From Pseudomonas fluorescens (GTDB taxonomy: Bacteria > Pseudomonadota > Gammaproteobacteria > Pseudomonadales > Pseudomonadaceae): a stretch of DNA of 64,000 bases. Numbering within the stretch: position 1 is the stretch's first letter; the number at the start of each line of letters is the position of its first letter. The DNA lies in NCBI RefSeq assembly GCF_040448305.1, contig NZ_CP148752.1, positions 3,534,001 through 3,598,000 on the forward strand, read 5' to 3'. This document shows positions 33,601-41,520 of the stretch, piece by piece. The notes under the pieces are model-generated. The model saw only the letters and a program-made list of their open reading frames with translations. It ran no database searches and was not told the DNA's origin. The position numbers and the translations under genes are program-made.

Positions 33601-35893
33601 GTCGCTCGCCATCGACAACGCCGCGCTGCTCGCGATCGCCACCGTCACCGACGGCGATGGCGACACCGACACCGCCTCGGTCGGCATCGGCGCCCGTGTC
33701 GCCTTCCAGGACGATGGGCCGACGGCAAACGGCACGCCCGTGACAGCGACGGTGGACGAGGACGGGTTGCCCGGCGGGATCGCAGGCGGGACCAACGATG
33801 TTAGCGGGGAGGTCGCGTTCGCCTCAGGCAGCATCGACTCGATCTTCCAGTCCGGCGTCGACAATCCGCTGATCTATGGCCTGTCCACGGACACCAGCAA
33901 TCTGCTGCAGACGCTGACCTCCAAGGGCGGGGCGGTGAAATATGACGTGACCGGCAACACGCTGACGGCCTACGTGGACGTCGGAGCCAGCGACGGCATT
34001 TACCAAGCCGATGACCGCGAAGTGTTCACCTTTGCGCTGACCGCGGCGACCGGCGCCTACGTTTTCACGCAGCTCGACCAACTCGACCACCCGAGCCTCA
34101 ATGGGGTGGCGGGCGACAACACCGAGAACGACCTTGTCCTCCAGCTCGGCAGCATCCTGCAGGCTACCGACGCAGATGGCGATACGGTGACGGCCGCAGC
34201 CGAAAAGCTGGTGATCACGGTCGATGATGACTCGCCGTTGGTAACGGCCAAGTCGAACCTGGTCTACCGGAACTCCGCCAATCCGACCCCCGGCGGCACC
34301 GGCACCTTCGCTTACGACATCGGCGCGGATGATCGACTGGGAACACTCTACAGCGCCTCGAACAGCGACTTGTCCCTGAGCATGACGGGCGTCTCGGTAG
34401 GAGCGAACGCCATTACCAACAGGTCGGTAACCTGGTTCTCTGAAACCGACGCCACGGCGGTGTTCAACATCGCCTTTACCTATGTGTCCAACAACCCGAA
34501 CCAGGGCGCTACCACCAATGCGACCGGTACGTTGACGTTCGACAAGGTGGCCGACACCTACACGCTGAGCCTGACCGACGAGATCGAAAGCTTCAGCATC
34601 CTGCGGACGTCGACCGCGCAGGGCTTCACCGGTTATGCGATCGGCGGCACGACGCCGATCAACCAACAGCCGCCGGTCTCGGTGGCCAAGTTGGCAGACG
34701 ATTTCTTCGTGCAGTTCAGTGGATTCGCCGAAGCGAGCGGTGGAACCGGAGCCAACAACATCAAGGCGGGTGGCGATAACGCCTTCAGCCCTGGTGAGCT
34801 GTTCTCTGCGGCGACGTCCTGGGTGAGTGTGTCCGGGACTGCGGCCGGCGTGGCCGGCGACACCATCCAGCAGGGCGAGGTGATGGACCTGGACTTCTTC
34901 ACCGCCAATCCATTCGGCGACACCAACTTGGCGCCCACCGCCACGAGCAACGGGATCTTCATCAAGTTCGACGGCATCGGCAGCGAGGATCTGGTGCTGG
35001 TGTTGAAGCTGGTCGATCCTGACGGATCCAACAATCCGATCACCCGGGCGATCATTGTCGACAGCCAGGACATCATTCTGAAAACCCCCTCCACCACCAA
35101 CAACAACTTCCATCCAATTGCGAATCCCGCGGCGTACGGGATCACACTGGATCAGAACGACGGCGCGGTGATCCTCGAGCGCAATGACTACAACTTCGGC
35201 ACCGAGGACTACGTGATCCAGGGCTTGCAGGTGCTGGTTTCCACCGAGGGCGTCACCGGCAACGGGTACAACCTAAATGGCAACGTCGGCGTCACCGGGG
35301 CAAGCACGGGTGCCACATTGGCATTCGGAAACGAAGATGGTGAAGGCAGCAAGAGCAATCCCGTGGAGGCCGGCGAAGCAGGAACATGGGACGGCGACGT
35401 GGTCAAGATCGTCGACATGGGCTTTGTGACCTCGTCGACGCCTGACGCCCGCCTGACCTTCGACGTGACGGTGACGGATTATGACGGAGATTCGACCGCT
35501 GCCCAGACCCTGGACGTGACCATCGCTGGCGGCAAGACCTTCACCGGCGGCGCGGGTATGGACACCTTCAGCTTCAAATCCCTGGATGCCGATACCGACG
35601 CGCTGCTGTCCGCAACGACTAGCGTGATCTCCGCCGGTTTCGTCTCCGGCGTCGACAAGCTGGACTTCACGACGGCAGGTTCTGGAGCCAACTACAGCGA
35701 AGTGCTGACACCCGTTGCCACCCTGGCCGGATTCATCTCGGCCGCCGATGGCGCGCTGAACGGCACCACCAACTACTACTTCGGCGTCATTGGAGGCGAC
35801 GGCTACCTGGCACAGGACGGTGACGGTGTGGGTATCACCAACATCATCCAGTTGGTCGGTGTGACCAACATGGCAAGCACTGACATTGTCTGA
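30614..35893 (+). CDS. Giant type-I-secreted repeat protein (T1SS-143/DUF5801-like), probable adhesin
   Basis: 1759 residues from the ATG at 30614, chosen because AGGAGA lies 5 bp upstream. Very acidic and rich in Asp, Gly, Thr and Ala, with few Cys; no Sec signal. Residues ~472-1032 are three 187-residue repeats (32027-33709), each with VDSGLDTTEGN, ALVVGRISGG and TVTDGDGDT. Another divergent DUF5801-like block lies before them. Near the C-terminus are one RTX-like turn (GGKTFTGGAGMDTFSFKSLD) and the hydrophobic end usual for type I substrates (IIQLVGVTNMASTDIV). No ABC transporter, membrane-fusion or LapD/LapG-type gene is nearby. Role as cell-surface adhesin is inferred. Confidence 0.85.
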   Translation: MAITLSGSITTDESGGLQNATATPGIPGDNTDNDITVAAINGTDETNDLPLAFESRLFALLGAVTPMQTALSGYTGAAGNTGTDLITITGSYLDLAFTDAEGKALGDPTNANAGTDWSGLYTLDGRRIFLYTDSTNNNIVLGRIGAEGATDAPEDDVADPSGTIVFSAYLEQTATGAKVWMTQFAPLQNPDTSNPDDVVDMTDHLWATASQDAAFDFSGVPSGQNKFLMFKAGSSDVGLVVTGLDPDKIVNGKDAGDTVNTSQGGGATTIGTNNQGVDPGEGMIFTFVTNPNPLYTVPGLTHGEAIVEDNIDFGGLFGATGATFVIAQQTPPKASTAMISAYTTDFEETSGYYEGLLDADDNLAYITSVTIRDGNGNIIAGLDGVTANTTVGNITVTFNLSNGGADRTVTIAGFQSKYSIEYTTSELHNRVLIENIGNANAQLNSPFDIGGFLLPNIVAVPQEVGSAVNFEDDGPTASAALGAGLVRHDETAGDDADADDVLDPLAVFAAVATVSSDMTAAYAQGSASVIDSSASSGGQDGLASTVYSLNVASAGVDSGLDTTEGNNILLTKEGALVVGRISGGADNGEAAFAVAIDASTGVLSVVQYHSIKHPTGGASHDESLAIDNAALLAVATVTDGDGDTHAASVGIGARVAFQDDGPTASAALGAGLVRHDETTGNDADADDLLGPLAVFAAVATVSSDMTAAYAQGSASVIDSSASSGGQDGLASTVYSLNVASAGVDSGLDTTEGNNILLTKEGALVVGRISGGADNGEAAFAVAIDASTGVLSVVQYHSIKHPTSGASHDESLAIDNAALLAVATVTDGDGDTHAASVSIGARVAFQDDGPTASAALGAGLVRHDETTGNDADADDLLGPLAVFAAVATVSSDMTAAYAQGSASVIDSSASSGGQDGLASTAYSLNVASAGVDSGLDTTEGNSILLTKEGALVVGRISGGADDGEAAFAVAIDASTGMLSVVQYHSIKHPTGGASHDESLAIDNAALLAIATVTDGDGDTDTASVGIGARVAFQDDGPTANGTPVTATVDEDGLPGGIAGGTNDVSGEVAFASGSIDSIFQSGVDNPLIYGLSTDTSNLLQTLTSKGGAVKYDVTGNTLTAYVDVGASDGIYQADDREVFTFALTAATGAYVFTQLDQLDHPSLNGVAGDNTENDLVLQLGSILQATDADGDTVTAAAEKLVITVDDDSPLVTAKSNLVYRNSANPTPGGTGTFAYDIGADDRLGTLYSASNSDLSLSMTGVSVGANAITNRSVTWFSETDATAVFNIAFTYVSNNPNQGATTNATGTLTFDKVADTYTLSLTDEIESFSILRTSTAQGFTGYAIGGTTPINQQPPVSVAKLADDFFVQFSGFAEASGGTGANNIKAGGDNAFSPGELFSAATSWVSVSGTAAGVAGDTIQQGEVMDLDFFTANPFGDTNLAPTATSNGIFIKFDGIGSEDLVLVLKLVDPDGSNNPITRAIIVDSQDIILKTPSTTNNNFHPIANPAAYGITLDQNDGAVILERNDYNFGTEDYVIQGLQVLVSTEGVTGNGYNLNGNVGVTGASTGATLAFGNEDGEGSKSNPVEAGEAGTWDGDVVKIVDMGFVTSSTPDARLTFDVTVTDYDGDSTAAQTLDVTIAGGKTFTGGAGMDTFSFKSLDADTDALLSATTSVISAGFVSGVDKLDFTTAGSGANYSEVLTPVATLAGFISAADGALNGTTNYYFGVIGGDGYLAQDGDGVGITNIIQLVGVTNMASTDIV
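32027..33709 (+). repeat. Three tandem 561-bp repeats inside the adhesin gene
   Basis: Units run 32027-32587, 32588-33148 and 33149-33709. Each begins GACGATGGCCCGACAGCCTC and ends in GCCTTCCAG or a near copy. The units differ by only a few bases, far fewer than other parts of the gene differ from one another. This points to recent duplication or gene conversion. A fourth, diverged start follows at 33710. Confidence 0.95.
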
Positions 35894-35909
35894 ACGCTGC
35901 TGCAGGTAG

Positions 35910-35945
35910 ACGGCCTGGCTCCCCCAAAGGGGGCCAGGCCGTTTT
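35910..35945 (+). terminator. Rho-independent terminator
   Basis: ACGGCCTGGCTCCCCC pairs with GGGGGCCAGGCCGT around AAA, followed by TTT. It is a very stable hairpin and ends the adhesin gene. Confidence 0.9.
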
Positions 35946-35951
35946 CATTGG

Positions 35952-36120
35952 GCGGCTGCGTTCCTGACCGCCGACCAGTTCCACCAGCTCGCGGCGGTGC
36001 CGGTGTCAGTGGAAGGGTTCGCCAATCTCGACAACCCGCGTACACGACGGGCCTGGCAGGGCGACCTCGAAGGTTTCTGCGGGTTTATCGGACTCACCGC
36101 GGTGGAAGAGTTCTGCGCGG
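35952..36120 (+). pseudogene. N-terminal fragment of a tyrosine recombinase
   Basis: The frame reads FLTADQFHQLAAVPVSVEGF, then LDNPRTRRAWQGDLEGFCGF, and GLTAVEEFCAVI. This is the SAM-like arm-binding start of XerC/D-type integrases (TRRAYxxDLxxF pattern). Similarity stops near 36120, where the frame passes into the sequence of another integrase piece and stops at 36188. No catalytic domain remains. Confidence 0.6.
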
Positions 36121-36123
36121 TTA

Positions 36124-36489
36124 TTGCAGGGCAAAACAAACGCCAAGCGCCGAATCGAAATCACTGGGGAGCTGAAGAATTTGATTGATCGAATCATGTC
36201 CCGAAAGTCAGAACATAAGGTCCGCTCAACGCGGCTGATCGTTACCGAGGATGGCACACCAATGTCGGTGGCGATGTTGCGGGGAAGGTTTGACTTGGCC
36301 AGAGATGCAGCCGGGGTTGCAAAGTCCGAGTTCCAGATGCGCGATTTGCGCGCTAAAGCCGGTACGGACAAGGCGGAGTCAAGCGGCGATATTTTGCAGG
36401 CTAGAGATCAACTTGGGCATACGACCGTCGTAATGACCGAGCAGTACATCCGCAATCGAAAGGGGAAAAAGGTCTCTCCAACGAAGTGA
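36124..36489 (+). pseudogene. C-terminal fragment of a phage/island integrase
   Basis: About 121 residues. The catalytic end of a tyrosine recombinase is visible: FQMRDLRAKAGTDKAESSGD, then ARDQLGHTTVVMTEQYIRNR with the GH and the nucleophilic Tyr. The first catalytic Arg is missing, so the piece is 5'-truncated. Unlike the fragment before it, this type sits next to tRNA attachment sites: a hairpin and a tRNA 3' end follow within 80 bp. Confidence 0.7.
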
Positions 36490-36520
36490 ATTGCGGACCA
36501 GATCAATAATTGCGGACCAG
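36489..36520 (+). repeat. 13-bp direct repeat after the integrase fragment
   Basis: AATTGCGGACCAG occurs at 36489-36501 and again at 36508-36520, 19 bp apart. It lies between the integrase stop and the hairpin and may be part of an arm-type integrase-binding or attachment region. Confidence 0.5.
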
Positions 36521-36527
36521 AAACGAA

Positions 36528-36562
36528 CAAGGGTTTGCTTAGCTTTCGCTCGCAAACCCTTG
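36528..36562. terminator. 11-bp hairpin after the integrase fragment
   Basis: CAAGGGTTTGC and GCAAACCCTTG are perfect inverted repeats with a 13-base loop. Closely similar in sequence and placing to the hairpin at 21728-21763. Confidence 0.65.
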
Positions 36563-36569
36563 ATATATA

Positions 36570-36593
36570 TGGTGCCGAAGCCGGAATCGAACC
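36570..36593 (-). other. tRNA 3'-end sequence (attachment-site remnant)
   Basis: On the minus strand it reads GGTTCGATTCCGGCTTCGGC then ACCA: T-loop, T-stem, acceptor strand and CCA of a tRNA, probably Leu. The rest of the tRNA is absent upstream (the neighbouring bases are AT-rich and do not pair), so only the att-type 3' end is left. Together with the integrase piece this marks the end of an integrated element. Confidence 0.65.
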
Positions 36594-36653
36594 TTTCTCT
36601 TTGTTATTGAAAATAAAGGGAAATTTTGAGTTCGAAAATTTTTCTACCTCTAT

Positions 36654-36995
36654 GTGTACCCTCAGTTTGCGAGCAGCCTCGGTACTGCGCGTTGCTACCT
36701 AGATGAAAAACTCTCGGACAAGGTGACGCTCAATGACCTGGCGAAGTTCACCGGGTTGCCGTCGTTTCAACCGACGCGAGCGTTTCGCCAGGCCTGCGGG
36801 GTGACACCACACGCGTATCAGTTGCAGGCACCGGTACGACGAGCGCATAAACTGGTGAGAACTGGCATCGGTCTGGCTGAGGTAGCCATAGCCTCGGGGG
36901 TCGCCGACCAGCCGCATCTAACCCGGGTCTACAAGTCAATCATGGGCGCTACGCCGGGCCAGTTCTGGCGCAGTCGAAACAGTCGCTCCGTTTAA
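36654..36995 (+). pseudogene. Orphan AraC-type DNA-binding domain (truncated regulator)
   Basis: 113 residues that are only an AraC double helix-turn-helix: ARCYLDEKLSDKVTLNDLAK, GVTPHAYQLQAPVRRAHKLV, GLAEVAIASGVADQPHLTRV and ATPGQFWR. The usual N-terminal ligand domain of 150-200 residues is missing. The frame starts about 60 bp after the tRNA 3' end, without a clear ribosome-binding site. Insertion of the mobile element probably cut the gene. It might still be expressed as a bare DNA-binding domain. Confidence 0.65.
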
Positions 36996-37012
36996 TAAAA
37001 ATGCCCCCCCAA

Positions 37013-37945
37013 TCACGTATTCGACGGCGATTGCGGCGTATCAGGATTGAGCTGCTGACGCCTGAATTGTCCAGGTGGCTGGCCGTGGATCTGGCGGAAG
37101 CGTCGCGAAAAATAGGCCTCGTCGGCAAAGCCGCACAACCTCGCCACCTCCCCCACCGGCCTTGTTCCATTGAGCAGATAATTGCGCGCCGCGTGCATCC
37201 GGCGTTCAAGTACCAGCTCGGTGAAGGTCTTGTCGATTTCCTTGCGCAACCAGTGCGTCAAGTACGTCGGTGACAGGTAGGTCGCGGCAGCAACCTTGAT
37301 CAGGTTGAGGTCGGGGTCAGTGATGTTTTTGCGCAAATATTCGGACATCCGGCTCAATGCATCGCGTCGACTGACTTCAGCGGCGTTCTCTTCAGCCAAC
37401 CGTTTCAGCGGCTCGGCATACAGGGCGCAGACACTCCCCACCAATTGCAGCAGCAGGCCCTTGAGCATCTCGCGGGTACCGAATTGACGGTTTTCATCGA
37501 GCACTCGCATCTGTTCGATCAAGCCACAGACTTTTCTGAAATCCTCATCGGCCAGAATGAAATCCAGATGCTCCTGAAAGCGGAACGGTGACAACTCTGG
37601 CGCCAGCAGAATCGAGACCTCCTCCAGATCCATCGGGTCGCACTGCAAATGCGGCAGCAGGAAGGTCTGGGAAAAATTGATCACCATGAAATTGCTGTCG
37701 GCCGGATGCGGAATCACGTGCACGCGATGCGGCAGGATGAAGGCCAGCGTATTGCGCGGAAACGGACGTTCGACGTTACCGATGTGCTGCACGGTATCGC
37801 CACCGAGGTTGACCTGGATCTGGAAATACTCATGGCGATGCGGGCTGGTTTCGGCGCGCCGTCCCTTTTTGTCGCGGATGTAAAAGTCCGTCAACTCGCT
37901 GCGTTGCTGCATGACGTAAGTGGGCACTCGACTCGGTGACGACAT
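37013..37945 (-). CDS. AraC-family transcriptional regulator
   Basis: 310 residues from the ATG at 37945; the frame continues upstream but without a ribosome-binding site or conserved look. The N-terminal cupin-like sensor contains HRHEYFQIQVNLGGD and RNTLAFILPHRVHVIPHPAD. The C-terminal AraC domain reads LIKVAAATYLSPTYLTHWLR, RRMHAARNYLLNGTRPVGEV and GFADEAYFSRRFRQIHGQPP. It is divergent from the MFS gene and three enzyme genes at 38532-42477, which it most likely activates in response to their substrate. Confidence 0.9.
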   Translation of the reverse strand: MSSPSRVPTYVMQQRSELTDFYIRDKKGRRAETSPHRHEYFQIQVNLGGDTVQHIGNVERPFPRNTLAFILPHRVHVIPHPADSNFMVINFSQTFLLPHLQCDPMDLEEVSILLAPELSPFRFQEHLDFILADEDFRKVCGLIEQMRVLDENRQFGTREMLKGLLLQLVGSVCALYAEPLKRLAEENAAEVSRRDALSRMSEYLRKNITDPDLNLIKVAAATYLSPTYLTHWLRKEIDKTFTELVLERRMHAARNYLLNGTRPVGEVARLCGFADEAYFSRRFRQIHGQPPGQFRRQQLNPDTPQSPSNT

Positions 37946-38531
37946 CGCCTGAGGATCCTCGACAGGTACATGGACAGGTTGTCGTCGCGCCGCGATGCAG
38001 GCGGCGACCGCGGTGATTGTGAAGGCAGACACCGTTGGCTTCAACACGTCATAGGATGACAACGAAATACAGAGAATTAATTGTATCGGTGTGTGATGTG
38101 TCGTCTGTCCAAAAAAATACGAGCACACAAAAACAATTACTCTTTTATAAACATATAGTTATGAAAACGATGACACGTAACGAAGGAAATGAGCTGATTT
38201 GATTTTTCTTGGACACCTGCATTAATCGCCTTTTTCAGAAGAAAAAACGATCTAACGCCTCAGTTGATTTTGAGATGTTGTACGACCACTGTGACAGCCA
38301 ATGCAGCCCGACCCGTCCAAAAACAATCAAAAGGTGCGCACGTGATGAACCTGTTTTTCCCCCTCGCCAACCCTCCCCCGATCGAGCCAGTCCGAAGGCG
38401 TATCTGAGCGCCTGACAGCGGCTGTCCGCGCCTCTCATTCAAGTAGCGATTGCTCTGCCCCAACACTGGGGGGCATCGGCTTCGGCTGCGCGCGAACATC
38501 TCGATTCTTCTAACAATAAAAAGGTCTACTC
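37946..38531. other. Long divergent intergenic region (AraC/MFS)
   Basis: 586 bp, AT-rich in the middle (38040-38220), holding the promoters of the AraC gene and of the transporter operon. No open frame is convincing. I could not pick out a clear AraC half-site repeat. Confidence 0.35.
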
Positions 38532-39881
38532 ATGTCGAACTCGCAAACCTCCCCGTCCACCGCGCCGTCGGTGAGCGCCGGCGCCCGGGACGCCCTGTTG
38601 CCTCAGCGACTGCCGACGCGTCGGCGCTGGTTCATGCTGTCATTGCTGCTGATTGCGACCATCATCAACTACATCGACCGCGTGAACATCTCGATTGCCG
38701 CACCGTTCATGGCCAAGGATCTGGGCCTGGACAAGATCGAAATGGGCCTGATTTTTTCCGCGTTTGCCTGGACCTACGCATTGGCCTTGGTCCCCGCCGG
38801 GTTCATCGCCGATCGCTTCGGTTCCCGGTTCACCTACGGTGTATCGCTGATCAGTTGGTCGACGGTCACCGTGTGCCAAGGCTTTGCCACAGGATTCGCT
38901 TCGCTGTTCGGGCTGCGCCTGGCGGTCGGTGCCATGGAGGCTCCAGCGTTTCCGGCCAACAGCCGAGCGGTCACGGTGTGGTTCCCGGCCCGTGAACGAG
39001 GCCTGGCCAGCAGCATTTACGTGTGCGGCCAATATCTGGGCACGGCACTGTTTACCGGCGTGCTGTTATGGCTGGCCACGACCTATGACTGGCGCCATGT
39101 TTTCTACAGCACCGGGATACTCGGCATTGTGTTCGGTTTGATCTGGCTCTACTTGTACCGCGATCCGCTGAGCTGCAAGAACGTCAGCCAGGAAGAACTG
39201 AAGTACATCGAAGCCGGGGGTGGCCTGGTCAAGAGCAGCCAGGAGCGCACCCGGTTCAACTGGCGGCAGATCGCCGAGCTGTTCAGCTATCGGCAGATCT
39301 GGGCGATTTGCATCGGCAAGTTCGCCAGTACCTCGGCGTTGTACTTTTTCCTTACCTGGTTCCCGACGTACCTGATCGAAGAACGCAAGCTGACCATGAT
39401 CAAGGCCGGGATCTTCGCGGTGCTGCCGTTCGTGGGTGCAACGGTCGGCATTCTGCTGGCCGGCATCGTCTCCGACCTGCTGATACGACGCGGCTACTCA
39501 ATGTCCTTCGCGCGCAAGTTGCCATTGGTGGTCGGATCGATGCTGGGCATGTCGATCGTCCTGGTGAATTTCACCGACTCGAACGTGATCTGCATTGCCG
39601 TGCTGACCATTGCTTTCTTCGCCCAAGGGATTGCCTCGTCATCGTGGGCGGCGGTATCGGAAGTCGCGCCCAAGGAACTGATCGGCCTGACCGGCGGGAT
39701 CACCAGCCTCGCCGCCAACATCGGCGGGATCGTCACCCCGATCGTGATTGGCGCCATCGTCCACGCGACGGGCTCGTTTGCCTACGCCTTCTGGTTCATT
39801 GGCGGCGTGGCGCTGATTGGCACCCTGTCCTATTCGTTGTTGCTCGGTCGCTTGTATCGCATCGAGCTCAAGGCGCGCTAA
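38532..39881 (+). CDS. MFS transporter, anion:cation symporter (ACS) family
   Basis: 449 residues with twelve predicted membrane helices. The ACS-family hallmarks are RWFMLSLLLIATIINYIDRV, an intracellular loop GFIADRFGSRFTYG and the central cytoplasmic loop between helices 6 and 7. Relatives carry sugar acids (galactarate, glucarate, galactonate) and aromatic acids. It is the first gene of an operon with an FAH-family hydrolase, an SDR and a 2-hydroxyacid dehydrogenase, so it probably imports a sugar-acid-like or hydroxy-acid substrate. Confidence 0.88.
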   Translation: MSNSQTSPSTAPSVSAGARDALLPQRLPTRRRWFMLSLLLIATIINYIDRVNISIAAPFMAKDLGLDKIEMGLIFSAFAWTYALALVPAGFIADRFGSRFTYGVSLISWSTVTVCQGFATGFASLFGLRLAVGAMEAPAFPANSRAVTVWFPARERGLASSIYVCGQYLGTALFTGVLLWLATTYDWRHVFYSTGILGIVFGLIWLYLYRDPLSCKNVSQEELKYIEAGGGLVKSSQERTRFNWRQIAELFSYRQIWAICIGKFASTSALYFFLTWFPTYLIEERKLTMIKAGIFAVLPFVGATVGILLAGIVSDLLIRRGYSMSFARKLPLVVGSMLGMSIVLVNFTDSNVICIAVLTIAFFAQGIASSSWAAVSEVAPKELIGLTGGITSLAANIGGIVTPIVIGAIVHATGSFAYAFWFIGGVALIGTLSYSLLLGRLYRIELKAR

Positions 39882-39993
39882 CCGGAAAACATGAGCGCAG
39901 AAAAGCGTTTTTCTCCAAGACGAGGCGGCTTTCGTCCAACTTCGCAAAACGAAGCCGCCGTAGGCTGATGCTTCCAACAGGACCACGACAAAA

Positions 39994-40686
39994 ATGACTA
40001 TGACCGAATACGTTTTCACTCCGGATTTACCCGTGACCTTGCCAGTCGCCGGCAGCCAGCAGCGTTTCCCCGTTGGTCGGGTATTTTGCGTCGGCCGCAA
40101 CTACCCTTGGCCAGACACCCAGGGCCAGTCCCGCCAGCCGCCCGTGTTTTTCATGAAACCAGCGAGCAACGTGGTGGATGCGTTGGGTGAAGTGGCGTTC
40201 CCGCCGCTGACCGAAGAGTTTGTCCACGAAATCGAATTGGTCGTCGCCATCGGTGAAGGCGGCGCCAATATTCCGGAGAGTCAGGCGCTGGCGTATGTCT
40301 GGGGCTACGCCGCCGGTCTTGATCTGACCCGTCGTGATGTCCAGCGCTCGGCCAAAAGCAATGGCTTGCCGTGGGAAGGTGCCAAGGTGTTCGACGGCGC
40401 CGCGCCGATGACCGCCATCGTGTCAGTCACTCGCGCCGGACACCCGGACGGCGAGTTGTGGCTGAACGTCAACGGCGAAGAGCGCCAGCGCGACAGCCTC
40501 GACAGGCAGATCTGGTCGGTCAGTGAAATCATCAGCCGCATCTCGCAGTCGGTGGCGCTGCGGGCCGGTGACCTGCTCATGACCGGCAGCCCGGCAGGCG
40601 TCGATGTGCTGCACCCCGGCGACATTATCAACGCAGGGATCGATGGCATCGGCCAACTGGAAATGCGCGTCAGTCAGCGACCTTGA
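39994..40686 (+). CDS. Fumarylacetoacetate hydrolase (FAH) family protein
   Basis: 230 residues. The FAH fold's motifs are present: KIxCVGRNY-type VGRVFCVGRNYPWPDTQ, FFMKPASNVV, the metal ligands in HEIELVVAIG (two Glu) and GYAAGLDLTRRDVQ (Asp), and LLMTGSPAGVD with VLHPGDIIN. This short form resembles YcgM/fumarylpyruvate hydrolase-like enzymes that cleave acylpyruvates. Two ATG codons at 39994 and 40000 are both possible starts. It lies 112 bp behind the transporter gene and 42 bp before the SDR gene. Confidence 0.88.
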   Translation: MTMTEYVFTPDLPVTLPVAGSQQRFPVGRVFCVGRNYPWPDTQGQSRQPPVFFMKPASNVVDALGEVAFPPLTEEFVHEIELVVAIGEGGANIPESQALAYVWGYAAGLDLTRRDVQRSAKSNGLPWEGAKVFDGAAPMTAIVSVTRAGHPDGELWLNVNGEERQRDSLDRQIWSVSEIISRISQSVALRAGDLLMTGSPAGVDVLHPGDIINAGIDGIGQLEMRVSQRP

Positions 40687-40728
40687 ACCCGGCTTACGCC
40701 CTCGTGAATTGAAGAAGGAGATAACAAC

Positions 40729-41487
40729 ATGAACAGTCCTTTGAAAGTGGCCCTGGTGAGCGGCGCCGGTAGCGGAATCGGCCGCGCCGTGGCCCTGGCT
40801 CTGATGGCCGACGGCTTCACCCTGGTATTGGCCGGTCGCCGGCCGGAGCCGTTGCAGGCATTGGTCGAATTGGCGCTCAGCGAGGGACACGAAGCGTTGG
40901 CGGTGCCCACCGATGTGCGCGACCCGGCCAGTGTCGATGCGCTATTTGCCACCATCACCGAGGTATACGGACGCCTCGACGTGGTGTTCAACAACGCCGG
41001 AGTCAACGCCCCTGCCGTGCCGCTGGATGAGCTGACGTTCGAGCAGTGGCGCAACGTGATCGACACCAACCTCAACGGCGTTTTCCTCTGCGCCCGTGGA
41101 GCCTTCGGACTGATGCGCCGGCAGCAGCCACAGGGCGGACGCATCATTAATAACGGCTCAATCTCAGCCCATACCCCACGCCCGTTCAGCAGCGCCTACA
41201 CCGCCAGCAAACACGCGGTGTTGGGACTGACCAAATCCCTCGCCCTGGACGGGCGCGAATTCAACATCGCCTGCAGCCAGATCGACATCGGCAACGCCCT
41301 GACCGACATGTCGGTGCGCATGACCAAAGGCGTGCGCCAGGCCAACGGCACCATCGCGGTGGAGCCGATGGTGGACGTCAAGCATGTGGCGGATGCCGTG
41401 CGCTACATCGCCGCTCTGCCGTTGGAGGCGAACGTCCTGAACATGACCGTCATGGCCAGCGCCATGCCGTTTGCCGGTCGCGGTTAA
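40729..41487 (+). CDS. Short-chain dehydrogenase/reductase
   Basis: 252 residues of classical SDR type: the cofactor motif [15 protein letters not shown] near residues 11-25, NNAGVN, catalytic Ser in NNGSISAH and the Tyr-Lys pair in [10 protein letters not shown]. The C-terminal loop lacks a membrane segment. GAAGGAGA precedes the ATG. It presumably oxidises or reduces the hydroxyl/keto group of the pathway substrate in step with the neighbouring hydrolase and dehydrogenase. Confidence 0.9.
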   Translation: MNSPLKVALVSGAGSGIGRAVALALMADGFTLVLAGRRPEPLQALVELALSEGHEALAVPTDVRDPASVDALFATITEVYGRLDVVFNNAGVNAPAVPLDELTFEQWRNVIDTNLNGVFLCARGAFGLMRRQQPQGGRIINNGSISAHTPRPFSSAYTASKHAVLGLTKSLALDGREFNIACSQIDIGNALTDMSVRMTKGVRQANGTIAVEPMVDVKHVADAVRYIAALPLEANVLNMTVMASAMPFAGRG

Positions 41488-41520
41488 ACCGGACTTTTTA
41501 TTCTGTTACGCGAGGTTTAC

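Noticed and set aside
32027..33709. Possible CRISPR array because of regular repeats
   Set aside because: Units are 561 bp, in frame and coding, without short repeats separated by unique spacers. No CRISPR array or cas gene was seen in the window.
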